The position numbers were made by a program, and so were the translations under genes. Below the pieces are notes generated by a model, which saw nothing but the letters and a program-made list of their open reading frames with translations, searched no databases and was not told the origin of the DNA. Below, in pieces: positions 7,257 through 17,718 of a DNA stretch of 64,000 bases. The DNA is taken from contig NZ_PGGK01000005.1 in assembly GCF_004745425.1 (NCBI RefSeq), forward strand, positions 159,425 to 223,424, read 5' to 3'. Within the stretch, counting starts at the first letter, position 1. Every line of letters starts with the position of its first letter. The DNA is from Methanolobus halotolerans (GTDB lineage: Archaea > Halobacteriota > Methanosarcinia > Methanosarcinales > Methanosarcinaceae).

Positions 7257-8954
7257 TTAAAGAAGAACCTTGAGATCTTCTTCAACTGTTGCATTTGGCC
7301 TGATATTGAACTGCTCGACCAGTACATTGAGTACATTCGGTGAGACAAATGCCGGCAGTTTCGGGCCAAGTGTGATGTTCCTGACACCAAGGCTTAGCAG
7401 TGCAAGCAGTACAAGAACTGCTTTTTGTTCGTACCATGCAATATTATATGATATCGGCAGATCGTTTATATCGTCAAGACCGAAGGCTTCAGCGAGTTTC
7501 TGTGCAATGACCACAAGGGAGTAAGAGTCGTTACACTGACCTGCATCTATAACCCTCGGGATTCCGCCGATGTCCCCTAGATCAAGCTTATTGTACCGGT
7601 ATTTGGCACATCCGGCTGTAAGGATGACAGTGTCCTTTGGAAGAGCTTCTGCAAAGTCCGTGTAGTAAATCCTTTCCTTGTGCCTTCCGTCACATCCTGC
7701 CATGACGACAAACTTCTTTATCTGCCCGCCTTTGACAGCCTCGACGATCTTATCAGCAACTGACAATGCCGAAACATGTGCAAAACCTCCCATGATGGTC
7801 CCTTCTTCAAGCTGTTCAGGGGAATCACATTTCTTTGCCTGTTCAATGATGGCGGAGAAATCCTTGTTCCCATCCTTATCAGCCCTGATGTGGGCCACTC
7901 CATCAAATCCGACTACTCCAGTTGTGTATATCCTGTTGATGTAAGACTCCTTTGGAGGGACGATACAGTTTGTGGTCATGAATATCGGACCGTTGAACTT
8001 CTCGAATTCCTCTTTTTGCTTCCACCAGGAGCCACCGTAGTTGCCTACAAAGTTCTCATAACCCTTGAAAGCGGGATAAGAGTTTGCAGGCAGCATCTCT
8101 CCGTGAGTATAGATATCCACGCCTGTACCCTGGGTCTGTTCAAGGAACTGCTCGAGGTCACGCAGATCATGTCCGCTTATAAGGATACCAGGATTACCCC
8201 TTACACCAATGTTGACTGCTGTAGGCTCCGGGTTTCCGTAAGTGGTAGTATTGGCCTTATCAAGCAGTGCAAGTGTTGCGACACCCTTTGAGCCACACTC
8301 AAGTACAAGAGGAACGAGTTCATTGATACCCATGCTGTCATCCATTGTTGCCAGCAGAGCCTTTTCGATAAATGCCATTACATTTTCATCCTTGTATCCT
8401 AGGACATTTGCGTGGTGGGCGTAAGCGGCCATTCCTTTGAGTCCGTAGGTAAGCAATTCCCGCAGGGAACGTACATCCTCGTTCTCTGTTGCAAGTATGC
8501 CCGTATTTACGCTGGCCAGGCTCTCAGGTGTGACCTTTGCCATAAATGGCAGTTCTTCATCTGCTTTCGGGCCTGCTCCGAGAAGTTTTTCTTTGATCCA
8601 TGCAGGGAATGAAGAACCCGACTTTTCATCGATCACCTTTGCACTTATAAGTTTCTTCTTGACGCCGTCCTTTATCTCAAAACCCTCGCCGATAAGCCTT
8701 TCAATATCTGCTTTACTGAAATTGGTATTTGTAACAGTGGCAAAGAGCCCGTCCAGTATGAATTGATCGGTCTTTGCATCATTAAGCTTGTTTGACCTTG
8801 CCTTTGAGTTATAGAATGCGATGCTTTTCAGCAGGTATATCAGATCATCCTGGAGATCAGCAACTTCACCGTTCTTTCCACAGACACCGTTCTTTGTACA
8901 ACCGGTGGCATTCAGGGTTTCTTCACATTGATAACAGAACATATTTTTCACCAT
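7257..8954 (-). CDS. hcp: Hybrid cluster protein (hydroxylamine reductase / NO-detoxifying Hcp)
   Basis: 565 residues, the length of a class I hybrid cluster protein. The N-terminal cluster motif is C7-x2-C10-x8-C19-x5-C25. The central and C-terminal parts hold the typical hybrid-cluster ligands and motifs such as [21 protein letters not shown] and [17 protein letters not shown]. Hcp contains a [4Fe-4S] and a hybrid [4Fe-2O-2S] cluster and reduces hydroxylamine in vitro; in cells it is associated with nitric oxide and nitrosative stress. No hcr reductase is adjacent; a ferredoxin or the nearby redox proteins may donate electrons. Identification is very secure. Confidence 0.95.
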   Translation of the reverse strand: MVKNMFCYQCEETLNATGCTKNGVCGKNGEVADLQDDLIYLLKSIAFYNSKARSNKLNDAKTDQFILDGLFATVTNTNFSKADIERLIGEGFEIKDGVKKKLISAKVIDEKSGSSFPAWIKEKLLGAGPKADEELPFMAKVTPESLASVNTGILATENEDVRSLRELLTYGLKGMAAYAHHANVLGYKDENVMAFIEKALLATMDDSMGINELVPLVLECGSKGVATLALLDKANTTTYGNPEPTAVNIGVRGNPGILISGHDLRDLEQFLEQTQGTGVDIYTHGEMLPANSYPAFKGYENFVGNYGGSWWKQKEEFEKFNGPIFMTTNCIVPPKESYINRIYTTGVVGFDGVAHIRADKDGNKDFSAIIEQAKKCDSPEQLEEGTIMGGFAHVSALSVADKIVEAVKGGQIKKFVVMAGCDGRHKERIYYTDFAEALPKDTVILTAGCAKYRYNKLDLGDIGGIPRVIDAGQCNDSYSLVVIAQKLAEAFGLDDINDLPISYNIAWYEQKAVLVLLALLSLGVRNITLGPKLPAFVSPNVLNVLVEQFNIRPNATVEEDLKVLL

Positions 8955-9731
8955 CCATCGTCTTAATATCTTTTGGATACTGCTATATTAGGGATACTTG
9001 ATTATAAGCAGGGCAGTTTCCATCCGGATACTCCAAGACAGATGTATAAAATGTAAAAAGATTTCTCATACAACCGGTTCTGCAATTTTTAAGTGGAGGA
9101 CATCCGAATGCTCTCCGATATTTTTCAGTTTACCCCTATTCTTGTCACCCAACCCTGAGGACCATCAATACGAATCGATGGTCCTGCTATGGAGATTTAT
9201 TGGTTGTTGTAAGCCAACAGTTCATTTTATCTTATACTTGAATAACAGCATTATGTCCATTGACTAAACTGTTATGCACAGCATAAAAAAGTATACGATG
9301 TATGCGCCTGTAATTTAGGATGATTCGAGCCATGTGGTCAGTGTGGTTCCAGAAAGAGATCGTCGAATAAGAATTTTGAGCTCTGTAGAAATCCTGCTTA
9401 TTGCAACTTTAAAGTCAGCAATTTCCAACTACTCTAAAAGAACGCAAGGATTTCTACAGACCCACGGGGTTAACACAGATTTGCAAAACGTTGAATATTT
9501 GAATCCCCGGAACAAACAAAATCCGTGTTATGCGGCGTCAATTCGTGTCTCAAATACAATCACAAATGTATTTCATCCGACTGCTACGCCGTCAAATCAG
9601 AATGGATACTTTAGAATATAATTTTACAGACACAGAAAGAACTGCCGCATTCTTCATGAACAATAATTTTAGCAAATCCAAAACTATATCTTTTCCCGCG
9701 TCGTCAATCCTAAAAAAAGGAAAAAATCAAA
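8955..9731. other. Long intergenic region between the divergent hcp and hdrA genes
   Basis: About 780 bases without a credible gene, presumably holding both promoters. It contains a 9-bp perfect inverted repeat (AGGACCATC at 9158-9166, GATGGTCCT at 9177-9185, 10-base loop) that could form a stable RNA or DNA hairpin, and a small inverted-repeat element at 9379-9463 described separately. Short open frames on the plus strand have no ribosome binding sites. Confidence 0.5.
9379..9463. mobile_element. MITE-like element, copy A (85 bp)
   Basis: The left end AGCTCTGTAGAAATCC (9379-9394) and the right end GGATTTCTACAGACCC (9448-9463) are imperfect terminal inverted repeats. The interior (CTTATTGCAACTTTAAAGTC and following) closely resembles the element at 55447-55585 and partly that at 62070-62193. 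No coding capacity. It is a non-autonomous element or an internally deleted insertion-sequence relic. No target duplication is obvious. Confidence 0.65.
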
Positions 9732-12086
9732 ATGCGTATCGGAGTATATATCTGTCACTGCGGACTGAACATAGCCCATACCATAAACGTCAGTTCCCTG
9801 CAGGAGAAGGTAAGCGGCTTAGGAGACATTGCTGTTGTCAGGGATATACAGTTCATGTGTTCCGATTCCGGACAGGAATCCATAATCAGGGATATAGAGG
9901 AGAACGGACTTGACCGCGTACTTGTGGCTGCGTGTTCTCCCCACTTGCACGAGCCGACTTTCAAGAGGGTGCTCACGAAAGCGGGCCTGAACCCTTTCAT
10001 GCTGGAGATGGTCAACATCCGCGAACAGTGCTCATGGGTACACCAGGCAGAGCCACAGATGGCGACCCAAAAGGCTTTCGACCTTATCCGGATGGGGATC
10101 GCGAGACTGAAACTGCTCTATCCGCTGCAGATAAAGAAAGTGACTGTCACTAAAGACGTGCTCGTCATCGGAGGCGGGGTGGCAGGCATCGAGACTGCGT
10201 TGACACTTGCCGATTCAGGTTATCATGTATATATGGTTGAGAAGGAGCCCACCATCGGCGGCAAAATGGCCCTGCTCAACGAGGTATTTCCAACAAACGA
10301 TTGCTCCATCTGTGTGCTCGCACCAAAAATGACCGATGTGCAGAACCATCCGGATATCGACCTGATCACAATGGCGGAGGTCAGCGAGGTCAGCGGTTCT
10401 GTAGGTAATTTCAATGTAACTGTAAAGCGCAGACCAAGGTATGTGGATGAGGACAAGTGCAAGGGCTGTGTGGAAGAATGCGGTGGCGTGTGCCCTGTCG
10501 AAATGTCCAATCCCTTTGATTCCGGGCTGGGTAAGGCCAGGGCCATCAATATGCCGATCCCGCAGGCAGTCCCCCAAGTAGTTTACATAGACAATAAGTA
10601 CTGCGTAGGCTGCGGATTGTGCAAACAGGCCTGTCCTGCTGATGCTATTGATTATGAGCAAATGGAAGAAACCCTGGAGTTCACAGTCGGTGCTATAGTC
10701 CTTGCAACGGGTTACAAACTTTTTGATGCATCACGCAAAACGGAGTACGGATACGGCATCTATCCCGATGTCATCACAAATATGGAGCTCGAACGTTTGC
10801 TCAATGCCGCCGGTCCGACAAGGGGTAAAGTAGTGGTCCCGTCCACAGGTAAAATTCCGGAAAAGGTTGCTTTCATCCAGTGTGTGGGCTCAAGGGACGA
10901 AAAAGTGGGCAACCCATATTGCTCCAAAGTCTGCTGCATGTCCAGTATGAAGAATGCCCAGCTGCTCAAGGAACGCTATCCTGAGATGGATATTAACATT
11001 CACTATATCGACATTCGTGCATCAGGCGAGATGTACGAGGAATATTATATCAGAACCCAGTCCATGGGTATAGATTTCACCCGTGGCAGGGTTGCGGAGA
11101 TCCTGCCGGACAGCACAGGCAGGCCTAACCTGCGCTATGAGGATACACTGGCAGGCGAGATTCATGAAGAGCCATACGACATGGTAGTCCTGGCCACAGG
11201 TCTGGAAACCGTATCCGATGCAGATAAGATTTCCAGGGCCCTTAACCTGTCCAGGCGCCCGGATCGCTTTTTCGCTATAGCTCATCCCAAAATGCGTCCG
11301 GTAGATTCACATGTCAAGGGTATTTACATAGCTGGGTGCGCCTCGGGTCCTAAGGAGATACAGGTTTCCATAGCACAGGGCAGTGCAGCTGCTTCCAAGG
11401 TCATGCAGCTGCTTTCAAAGGGAGAGCTGGAGAGCGATCCGCTCAGTGCACATGTTGATCCGGATGCGTGCATAGGATGTGCTATCTGCGCCGGTGTATG
11501 CGAGTTCAATAAGATCAGCATGACAGACCATAAGGCTGTGGTCGATGAACTGTCCTGCATGGGTTGCGGTGCATGTAGTGCGTCCTGTCCTTCAGATGCG
11601 ATATCCATGCGCAACAGCACCGATGAGCAGATAATCTCACAGATCCGTGCAGCCACTGAGATAAAGTCCCAGTTCCCACTGATCATTGCTTTCCTGTGTA
11701 ACTGGTGCAGCTACACCTGTGCCGATCTTGCAGGTGCATCCAGAATACAGTATCCCAGCAATATCAGGACCATCAGGGTCATGTGTGCCGGGCGTGTGGA
11801 CCCTGCATTCGTGCTGGAGGCCTTTGAGCAAGGGGCTGACGGTGTGCTTGTTGCAGGATGCAGGCTGGGCGAATGCCACTACATCTTTGCCAATTACAAT
11901 GCAAAGCACAGGATGGAGGCCCTGCAGGGGGTGCTCGAGGACATCGGTATCGACCCGGGCAGGTTGAAGATGGAATGGATATCCGCTGCAGAAGGTGAGA
12001 AATTTGCCAGAACTATCGAGAATATGGTGGATCACCTGGAAAAGATAGGACCTATCGGTTCCGAGCTTCTGGAGGGGACGCAATGA
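9732..12086 (+). CDS. hdrA: Heterodisulfide reductase subunit A with fused MvhD domain (HdrA2 type)
   Basis: 784 residues. The N-terminal HdrA segment begins MRIGVYICHCG; the FAD-binding motif IGGGVAGIE lies at about 146-154 and is followed by EKEPTIGGKMA. An inserted ferredoxin pair (CVEECGGVCP, CVGCGLCKQACP) lies near 245-305 and a C-terminal pair (CIGCAICAGVC, CMGCGACSASCP) near 577-625. Residues about 640-765 (CNWCSYTCAD, RVMCAGRVDP, AGCRLGECHY) are an MvhD domain. This fusion is known from HdrA2 of Methanosarcina acetivorans, part of an F420H2- and ferredoxin-linked electron-bifurcating heterodisulfide reductase. Its stop overlaps the polyferredoxin start by four bases. HdrB and HdrC are not in the window. 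Confidence 0.93.
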   Translation: MRIGVYICHCGLNIAHTINVSSLQEKVSGLGDIAVVRDIQFMCSDSGQESIIRDIEENGLDRVLVAACSPHLHEPTFKRVLTKAGLNPFMLEMVNIREQCSWVHQAEPQMATQKAFDLIRMGIARLKLLYPLQIKKVTVTKDVLVIGGGVAGIETALTLADSGYHVYMVEKEPTIGGKMALLNEVFPTNDCSICVLAPKMTDVQNHPDIDLITMAEVSEVSGSVGNFNVTVKRRPRYVDEDKCKGCVEECGGVCPVEMSNPFDSGLGKARAINMPIPQAVPQVVYIDNKYCVGCGLCKQACPADAIDYEQMEETLEFTVGAIVLATGYKLFDASRKTEYGYGIYPDVITNMELERLLNAAGPTRGKVVVPSTGKIPEKVAFIQCVGSRDEKVGNPYCSKVCCMSSMKNAQLLKERYPEMDINIHYIDIRASGEMYEEYYIRTQSMGIDFTRGRVAEILPDSTGRPNLRYEDTLAGEIHEEPYDMVVLATGLETVSDADKISRALNLSRRPDRFFAIAHPKMRPVDSHVKGIYIAGCASGPKEIQVSIAQGSAAASKVMQLLSKGELESDPLSAHVDPDACIGCAICAGVCEFNKISMTDHKAVVDELSCMGCGACSASCPSDAISMRNSTDEQIISQIRAATEIKSQFPLIIAFLCNWCSYTCADLAGASRIQYPSNIRTIRVMCAGRVDPAFVLEAFEQGADGVLVAGCRLGECHYIFANYNAKHRMEALQGVLEDIGIDPGRLKMEWISAAEGEKFARTIENMVDHLEKIGPIGSELLEGTQ

Positions 12087-13405
12087 CCAAAAAGTCAGAG
12101 GAAGATTCACTGACAGTGGCAAGGGATATGGACATAGATAGCTCCCACTTTATCTACAAACTGATCACGGATGAATCAGTTAAATACCTTGATTATGATT
12201 ACAAACGCTGTGTGGGCTGTGGCATATGTGTTGGCATCTGCCCCACAAAGGCCCTGGAGCTGGGACCCATGCAGGAGATATCTACAGGCTTGGATGCTCC
12301 TCCGGTGATGATGGACCTCGAAAAGTGCACTTTCTGTTCAATGTGTGCAAACTTCTGCCCTGTAAATGCATTCAAGATGAACACCGAGGGTGATTTTCCA
12401 GAGCATGGAAAGTTCCCGGAGTTCGATTCATATGTCAGGATGAACGAAAAATGCCTGCCATGTGCCCTCTGTAAGGCAGCATGTCCCGAGGATGCCATTG
12501 ATGTGGAATTCACCTTCCCGAAAAAAGAGGAGATAGCACCATTCAAAGAAGATGCTGAGGGTGAGATCGAGATCGATACCGATAAATGTAACTTCTGTGG
12601 ACTATGTGCGGAGTTCTGTGATGCTTTTTTGCTTATTGAAAAAGAGCCGAGCCCTACTGACCCCTCACCTTTCGAACTACTGATGGTGGATGAGGATAAA
12701 TGTGATTACTGTGTGCTATGCCAGGACCTCTGCCCTGAAGATGCTATCCGGGTTAAAGGAGAAAAGAGAGGCGAAGCTCCGCAGATCGAAGGCAATGTGA
12801 GCGTGGATGAGGAAAAATGCACCCGATGCACCTGGTGCCAGGTAGTATGTCCCTACGAGGCAGTTGACCTCAAAAAACCCTTTGAGGGCGAGCTCAGGCT
12901 TGTGGATGCAAATATAAATGAGTGTGACCCCCAGGGTTGCCATGGATGTTTCAATGTCTGTCCTTCCCATCTCTGGTATGTACCTGAGGACGGAGATGCC
13001 AGAATTGCGATTAAGGAAGACTACTGTATATATTGTGGAGCCTGTGTCAATGCATGCCCAAAGGATGTGATGACGGTTTCACGAAGTGCTGTATCTCATA
13101 CGGAGATACCAGACTCGCCCTGGGCAGACCAGTGGCGTGATGCCGTAAATTCCATGACTACCGGAAAAAGACACTTGCCCGACATCTCCCGCACCCTTGA
13201 GGTTGAGAGGGAATCCCTCAGGGAACATGTTGAGGTCGAGTTTCCCAGGGTCGACGGGTCCTTGCTTAAAATGGCAAGAGAGCGAATCGAAAAAGCAAAA
13301 CCCGGCCTGAAAAGTCCCAGGATCAGGAAGATGCTGGAAGATAAGTCCGCTTCCGAGGTCAGGGCTGAGTTCAGCAAAAAGAACGGATCTGAGAACGAAC
13401 AATAA
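12083..13405 (+). CDS. Polyferredoxin with eight [4Fe-4S]-type motifs
   Basis: 440 residues. I count eight cysteine motifs: CVGCGICVGICP, CTFCSMCANFCP, CLPCALCKAACP, CNFCGLCAEFC, CDYCVLCQDLCP, CTRCTWCQVVCP, a modified CDPQGCHGCFNVCP, and CIYCGACVNACP. The last 100 residues are charged, helical and cluster-free. It is translationally coupled to hdrA (4-base overlap), the same arrangement as the polyferredoxin next to hdrA2 in Methanosarcina, and therefore probably relays electrons between the HdrA FAD and a ferredoxin pool or another oxidoreductase. It is cytoplasmic; no signal peptide or membrane segment is seen. Confidence 0.9.
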   Translation: MTKKSEEDSLTVARDMDIDSSHFIYKLITDESVKYLDYDYKRCVGCGICVGICPTKALELGPMQEISTGLDAPPVMMDLEKCTFCSMCANFCPVNAFKMNTEGDFPEHGKFPEFDSYVRMNEKCLPCALCKAACPEDAIDVEFTFPKKEEIAPFKEDAEGEIEIDTDKCNFCGLCAEFCDAFLLIEKEPSPTDPSPFELLMVDEDKCDYCVLCQDLCPEDAIRVKGEKRGEAPQIEGNVSVDEEKCTRCTWCQVVCPYEAVDLKKPFEGELRLVDANINECDPQGCHGCFNVCPSHLWYVPEDGDARIAIKEDYCIYCGACVNACPKDVMTVSRSAVSHTEIPDSPWADQWRDAVNSMTTGKRHLPDISRTLEVERESLREHVEVEFPRVDGSLLKMARERIEKAKPGLKSPRIRKMLEDKSASEVRAEFSKKNGSENEQ

Positions 13406-13448
13406 CTTTATACATGCTTATGTGTTTTCATGTGTGACACTAAGCAAC

Positions 13449-13522
13449 AATATATATCCTGCAGGATACCAGAGATCATAATCATTTACATTATAATTTT
13501 GATTGATACTAATATTGGTGAT
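13449..13522 (+). promoter_or_regulatory. gatE promoter region with palindrome and strong ribosome binding site
   Basis: A TATA-like AATATATATCC at 13449-13459 overlaps a perfect 14-bp palindrome TATCCTGCAGGATA at 13455-13468, so a dimeric protein bound there could block TBP/TFB. GGTGAT at 13517-13522, seven bases before the ATG at 13530, is a full match to the archaeal 16S rRNA tail and fixes the gatE start. Confidence 0.5.
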
Positions 13523-13529
13523 ATTTTCC

Positions 13530-15431
13530 ATGAGCGACAAATTCGACTATGCCGGACTCGGTTTAAAGTGTGGTCTTGAGATACATCAACAGCTTGATTC
13601 AAAACAGAAGCTCTTTTGCAGATGCCCTACACTGATCAGGGAGACCGGCGAATCGACTTACGAATTCTTCCGTTACCTGCGGCCTACTGCAAGTGAGATG
13701 GGTGAAACGGACAGAGCTGCCCTGGAGCAGTCCAAACTTAAGCGCAAGTATGTTTACAAGGGCTATGATACAACCTGCCTGGTGGAGAACGATGATGAGC
13801 CACCCAAAGAACTTGACAGGGAAGTCCTGGGAATAGCACTCAGTATTAGCAAGCTCCTTAAAATGAAACCTGTGGATCAGGTTCATGTAATGCGCAAGAT
13901 CGTAGTGGACGGCTCCAATACATCGGGTTTCCAAAGGACCGCTTTCCTTGCAAAGGACGGCCACCTCGACACATCAGTCGGGCCTGTTGGTGTTGGTGTG
14001 CTCTGCCTGGAGGAAGAGGCATGCCAGAAAATAGAGGACAGGGGCGACTCTATCATCTATTCACTTGACCGCCTTGGTATTCCCCTTGTCGAGATAGGCA
14101 CGGACCCCGACATAATCTCCCCTGCACATGCAAAAGAGACAGCACAGCAGATAGGCATGCTGCTGCGCTCAACCGGAAAGGTCAAACGTGGCCTTGGTAC
14201 CATACGCCAGGACGTGAACATATCCATTGCAAAGGGAGCCCGGGTGGAACTTAAAGGTGTGCAGGCACTGGACATGATAGAGACAATTGTCGAGCATGAG
14301 GTAGAACGCCAGGTCAATCTGCTTGCCATCAGGGACAAGCTTCTGGAAAGACATGCTTCAGCCTGCGATACTGTATTTGATGTCACTCATCTTTTCAAGG
14401 AAACTCAGTCCAAGGTCATAAAGAAGGCACTTAAAAAGGGTAAGGTTCTTGCCATCCTGCTCCGGGGATTTGCAGACTTTGTGGGCATGGAGATCCAGCC
14501 TGGCAGACGTCTTGGTACCGAGTTCTCGGACCGTGCCAAGACCTCTGGTGTTGGCGGGATCTTCCACACTGACGAACTTCCAAATTATGGCATCAGTGAA
14601 GATGAGGTCCGGGTCCTCCGGGAGGCCGTTGATGCCGGTGAGAATGATGCGGTCGTAATGGTGGCAGATGCTGAAATACGTGCACAGGGTGCTATGGAGA
14701 GCGTTATTGTCCGGGCAAAGGAAGCACTTGACGGAGTGCCCGAGGAGACCCGCCGTGCATTGCCTGACGGGAACAGCTCATATCTGAGACCTCTTCCCGG
14801 AGCCGCAAGGATGTATCCTGAAACGGATGTTCCCCAGACAGAGATCTCTGCGGATTATTTCGGGTCAGTTGATATGCCTGAACTGCTGACACAGCGTGCA
14901 AAGCGCTTTGAATCGGACTACGGTTTGCATAAGGAGCTATCAGAAAAAATCGTGTATTCGACTTACCTCCCCCTCTTCGAGGATATAATGCAGCGATTCG
15001 CTGACAATCCTGATATTACTGCAACGCTTGCTGTCAGGACGCTAACAGGTACGCTTCCGGAACTCAGGCGTGACGGTGTGGAAGTTGACAATCTTGAGGA
15101 CTGCCATTTCACAGATATCTTTGCCCGGCTTGCAGAAGGAGAGATCGCAAGGGAAGCGATAGATCCTATATTAAGGGCAATGGCACACAACCCCTCCCTT
15201 AATGCTAAGGATGCAGCAGAGGAACTTGGTCTTGGAGGAATCGATACTGAAAATCTCGAGGAGTTCATTGAATCCGTTATCCTTGAAAGGCAGGATTTTG
15301 TCAGGGAAAAAGGTCTTGCAGCAATAGGCCCTCTAATGGGTCCGGTAATGGCTGAGTTCAGAGGTAAGGTTGACGGGAAAATTATAAGCGACATCCTAAA
15401 ACAAAAGGTTAATAAATATATAGACTTATAA
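13530..15431 (+). CDS. gatE: Glutamyl-tRNA(Gln) amidotransferase subunit E
   Basis: 633 residues from the ATG at 13530; GGTGAT seven bases upstream decides this start over a TTG at 13503. The GatB/GatE signature [12 protein letters not shown] opens the catalytic domain, which phosphorylates Glu-tRNA(Gln) and transfers ammonia supplied by GatD. The central region (about 270-420) is the archaeal AspRS-like insertion, and the C-terminus has helical and YqeY-like tRNA-binding parts. The heterodimer partner gatD lies 23 kb away at 38587-39867. Archaea use GatDE specifically for Gln-tRNA, as most methanogens lack GlnRS. Identification is very secure. Confidence 0.96.
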   Translation: MSDKFDYAGLGLKCGLEIHQQLDSKQKLFCRCPTLIRETGESTYEFFRYLRPTASEMGETDRAALEQSKLKRKYVYKGYDTTCLVENDDEPPKELDREVLGIALSISKLLKMKPVDQVHVMRKIVVDGSNTSGFQRTAFLAKDGHLDTSVGPVGVGVLCLEEEACQKIEDRGDSIIYSLDRLGIPLVEIGTDPDIISPAHAKETAQQIGMLLRSTGKVKRGLGTIRQDVNISIAKGARVELKGVQALDMIETIVEHEVERQVNLLAIRDKLLERHASACDTVFDVTHLFKETQSKVIKKALKKGKVLAILLRGFADFVGMEIQPGRRLGTEFSDRAKTSGVGGIFHTDELPNYGISEDEVRVLREAVDAGENDAVVMVADAEIRAQGAMESVIVRAKEALDGVPEETRRALPDGNSSYLRPLPGAARMYPETDVPQTEISADYFGSVDMPELLTQRAKRFESDYGLHKELSEKIVYSTYLPLFEDIMQRFADNPDITATLAVRTLTGTLPELRRDGVEVDNLEDCHFTDIFARLAEGEIAREAIDPILRAMAHNPSLNAKDAAEELGLGGIDTENLEEFIESVILERQDFVREKGLAAIGPLMGPVMAEFRGKVDGKIISDILKQKVNKYIDL

Positions 15432-15441
15432 TATATTTATC

Positions 15442-16524
15442 ATGTCTACTTCCCCATATGCCTCTTATCCAAAACATGCAGCCGTGCTCATACTTATTGC
15501 GCTGGTATTTTCGTTAGTGATATTACTGACACCCTTGGTATCTGCCGGTCTGCTTGCCCATGAAAGCGTACAACTGACCAATGGCTCTAACTATAACCAC
15601 CCATCCTGGAGTCCGGACGGGGAAAAATTAGTCTTTGCTTTCGATCAGGCCATATGGAGCATGAACTCCGATGGCTCGGGCAGGAAGAAACTCTACGATA
15701 ACCTGGCATGGGAAGGGGACCCGGTATTCAATCGTAACGGCAGCAAAATATATTATGCGACCGAGAGCAAGAAGGCCTATTCTTCACGCTACATAAGTAT
15801 ACACGTCATGGATGCCAATGGCGGCAATGTTCTAAAACTTACGGAAACCGCCGATGCCAGAAGTCCTTCTGTAAGCCCGGACGGGACAAGGGTCGCCTAT
15901 ATCTCAAGACTTGCCGGGAACTATGATGTATGGATAATGGACATAGACGGCACTAATAGTAAACGGATAACCGACAGTCCCGGTCATGAAAGTTCCCCTT
16001 CCTGGAGCCCTGATGGGAGCAAGCTGATTTACTCACTGGATGGTGACATCCTTGTTCAGAATACGGATGGCATAAACCCGATTGTACTAACAAGCAATTC
16101 TTATGATAATATTGATCCTGCATACAGTCCTGACGGGAGCATGATAGTATTTTCATCAGATCAGAGTGGAGACTATGATCTCTGGCTTATGGGTGCTGAT
16201 GGTAAAGGTTTTACAATGCTGACATCTGCAGCATCTGATGAAAGAGCCCCTGCATGGAGTCCGGATGGCAGCAAAATAGCCCATATTTCCAATGAGAATG
16301 GAGGATACAACATCTGGGTAATGACATTGAAAACCGGGAATATGGAACTGGAAGAAGCAGACGTTCAGGAAGATGACCGGGAAAAGAAGCAACTGAATCC
16401 GTATGTAGAAAGGATCAGGGTCTTTGCCACTGAGAGTCCCAGGTCTTTCATTGTATCCGTACTTATAATCTCATTTTTAATGGTGAGCTTTATAGTTTAC
16501 TCCTTCCTCAGAAAGATTCGTTAA
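15442..16524 (+). CDS. TolB-like PD40 beta-propeller protein, membrane-anchored at both ends
   Basis: 360 residues. An N-terminal hydrophobic segment (HAAVLILIALVFSLVILL, about 12-30) acts as signal or anchor; about six PD40/TolB-type blades follow, each with the (S/A)WSPDGxKL or SPDGTRVAY pattern and an IWxM(D) strand. A charged stretch precedes a C-terminal membrane helix (SFIVSVLIISFLMVSFIVYS) and a basic KIR tail. The propeller is therefore likely displayed outside the membrane. It starts 10 bases after gatE and may be co-transcribed with it, though a functional link is not evident. Partner or ligand unknown. Confidence 0.8.
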   Translation: MSTSPYASYPKHAAVLILIALVFSLVILLTPLVSAGLLAHESVQLTNGSNYNHPSWSPDGEKLVFAFDQAIWSMNSDGSGRKKLYDNLAWEGDPVFNRNGSKIYYATESKKAYSSRYISIHVMDANGGNVLKLTETADARSPSVSPDGTRVAYISRLAGNYDVWIMDIDGTNSKRITDSPGHESSPSWSPDGSKLIYSLDGDILVQNTDGINPIVLTSNSYDNIDPAYSPDGSMIVFSSDQSGDYDLWLMGADGKGFTMLTSAASDERAPAWSPDGSKIAHISNENGGYNIWVMTLKTGNMELEEADVQEDDREKKQLNPYVERIRVFATESPRSFIVSVLIISFLMVSFIVYSFLRKIR

Positions 16525-16620
16525 TTCGATCCTTTCTTATCTTTTCAGCCTACGCATTCAGACTGAGACTCATCGTAATACTTATAGCCTATTCCTTACA
16601 TGTAGGCGCAGGTTCGTACA

Positions 16621-17718
16621 ATGAATGCAGTATTAGGATTAGAAGATGGGACTATCGTAAAAGGCACTGGCTTTGGTGCCGAAGGTATCGTTTCCGGGGA
16701 ACTTGTTTTTACCACTCAATATACTGGTTATGAGGAGGCACTGACCGATCCTTCCTATAAAGGTCAGATCCTTATGTTCACATATCCCCTCATAGGCAAC
16801 TACGGTGTCAGTGAAAACTGTTTTGAATCAGACGGAGTAAAAGCCGAAGGTCTTGTTGTAAGGGAGGCATGTCCTGAGCCATCTCATTACACTTCAAAGA
16901 AGACCATTTTCCAGCTTATGGAGGATGCAGGTAAACCCGGTATCGCAGGGATCGACACACGTATGCTCACAATCAAGACACGTGAGCACGGAACAATGCG
17001 TACAGCCCTGATCAACGGCAGTGATGACGGAGAAGAAGCCGTAAGACTTGCCAGGAAGCAGCCAGGTATCTCGGATATCGACCTGATTTCAAAGGTTACA
17101 TGCCCTGAGCCCTTCAGGATAGAAAGCCCGTTCAGGGACCCGAATAAGCCGGTGAATGTGGTGCTCATGGACTTTGGCAGGAAGCTAAGTATAGAAAGGA
17201 GCCTGCTGTCCAGAGGCATCGATGTGACGGTTGTCCCAGGTACTGCTTCGACATCCATAATCGAATCCTTTGAGCCGGACCTGCTCTTTTTATCCAATGG
17301 TCCGGGAGATCCGCAACAGGCAGAAAAGGGAACCGAGGCAGTGAAGAAGTTCTCAGGGGAATTACCTATAGTGGGTATCTGCCTGGGACACCAGATAATC
17401 TCCCGTGCGCTAGGTGCTGAAACATACAAGCTCAAGTTCGGCCACAGGGGTGCGAACCAGCCTGTAAAGGATTTCGAGACCGGCATAGTACATATTACAT
17501 CTCAGAACCATGGTTTTGCCGTTGACGCCGATACTTTTGAAGAGGCGGAAGTGAAGATAACCCAGATGAACGCGAACGATAAGACAGTTGAAGGGATAGC
17601 ACACAAGACCCTTGATATATTCAGTGTCCAGTACCACCCTGATGCGCATCCAGGTCCACTCGATTCCGAGAAGATCTTCTTTGATAAGGTTCTCAAACTG
17701 GCAGGAGGTAAGAAATAA
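16621..17718 (+). CDS. carA: Carbamoyl-phosphate synthase small (glutaminase) subunit
   Basis: 365 residues, normal for CarA. The N-terminal CPSase small domain ([18 protein letters not shown]) is followed by a class I glutamine amidotransferase domain: the nucleophile lies in VGICLGHQI and the His/Glu pair in [11 protein letters not shown]. It releases ammonia from glutamine for CarB, producing carbamoyl phosphate for arginine and pyrimidine synthesis. Its TAA overlaps the ATG of carB by one base. With argG downstream, the operon favours the arginine branch. Confidence 0.97.
   Translation: MNAVLGLEDGTIVKGTGFGAEGIVSGELVFTTQYTGYEEALTDPSYKGQILMFTYPLIGNYGVSENCFESDGVKAEGLVVREACPEPSHYTSKKTIFQLMEDAGKPGIAGIDTRMLTIKTREHGTMRTALINGSDDGEEAVRLARKQPGISDIDLISKVTCPEPFRIESPFRDPNKPVNVVLMDFGRKLSIERSLLSRGIDVTVVPGTASTSIIESFEPDLLFLSNGPGDPQQAEKGTEAVKKFSGELPIVGICLGHQIISRALGAETYKLKFGHRGANQPVKDFETGIVHITSQNHGFAVDADTFEEAEVKITQMNANDKTVEGIAHKTLDIFSVQYHPDAHPGPLDSEKIFFDKVLKLAGGKK

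Noticed and set aside
9334..9913. Plus-strand open frames overlapping the start of hdrA and its upstream region
   Set aside because: They cross the MITE and overlap hdrA out of frame, with no ribosome binding sites.
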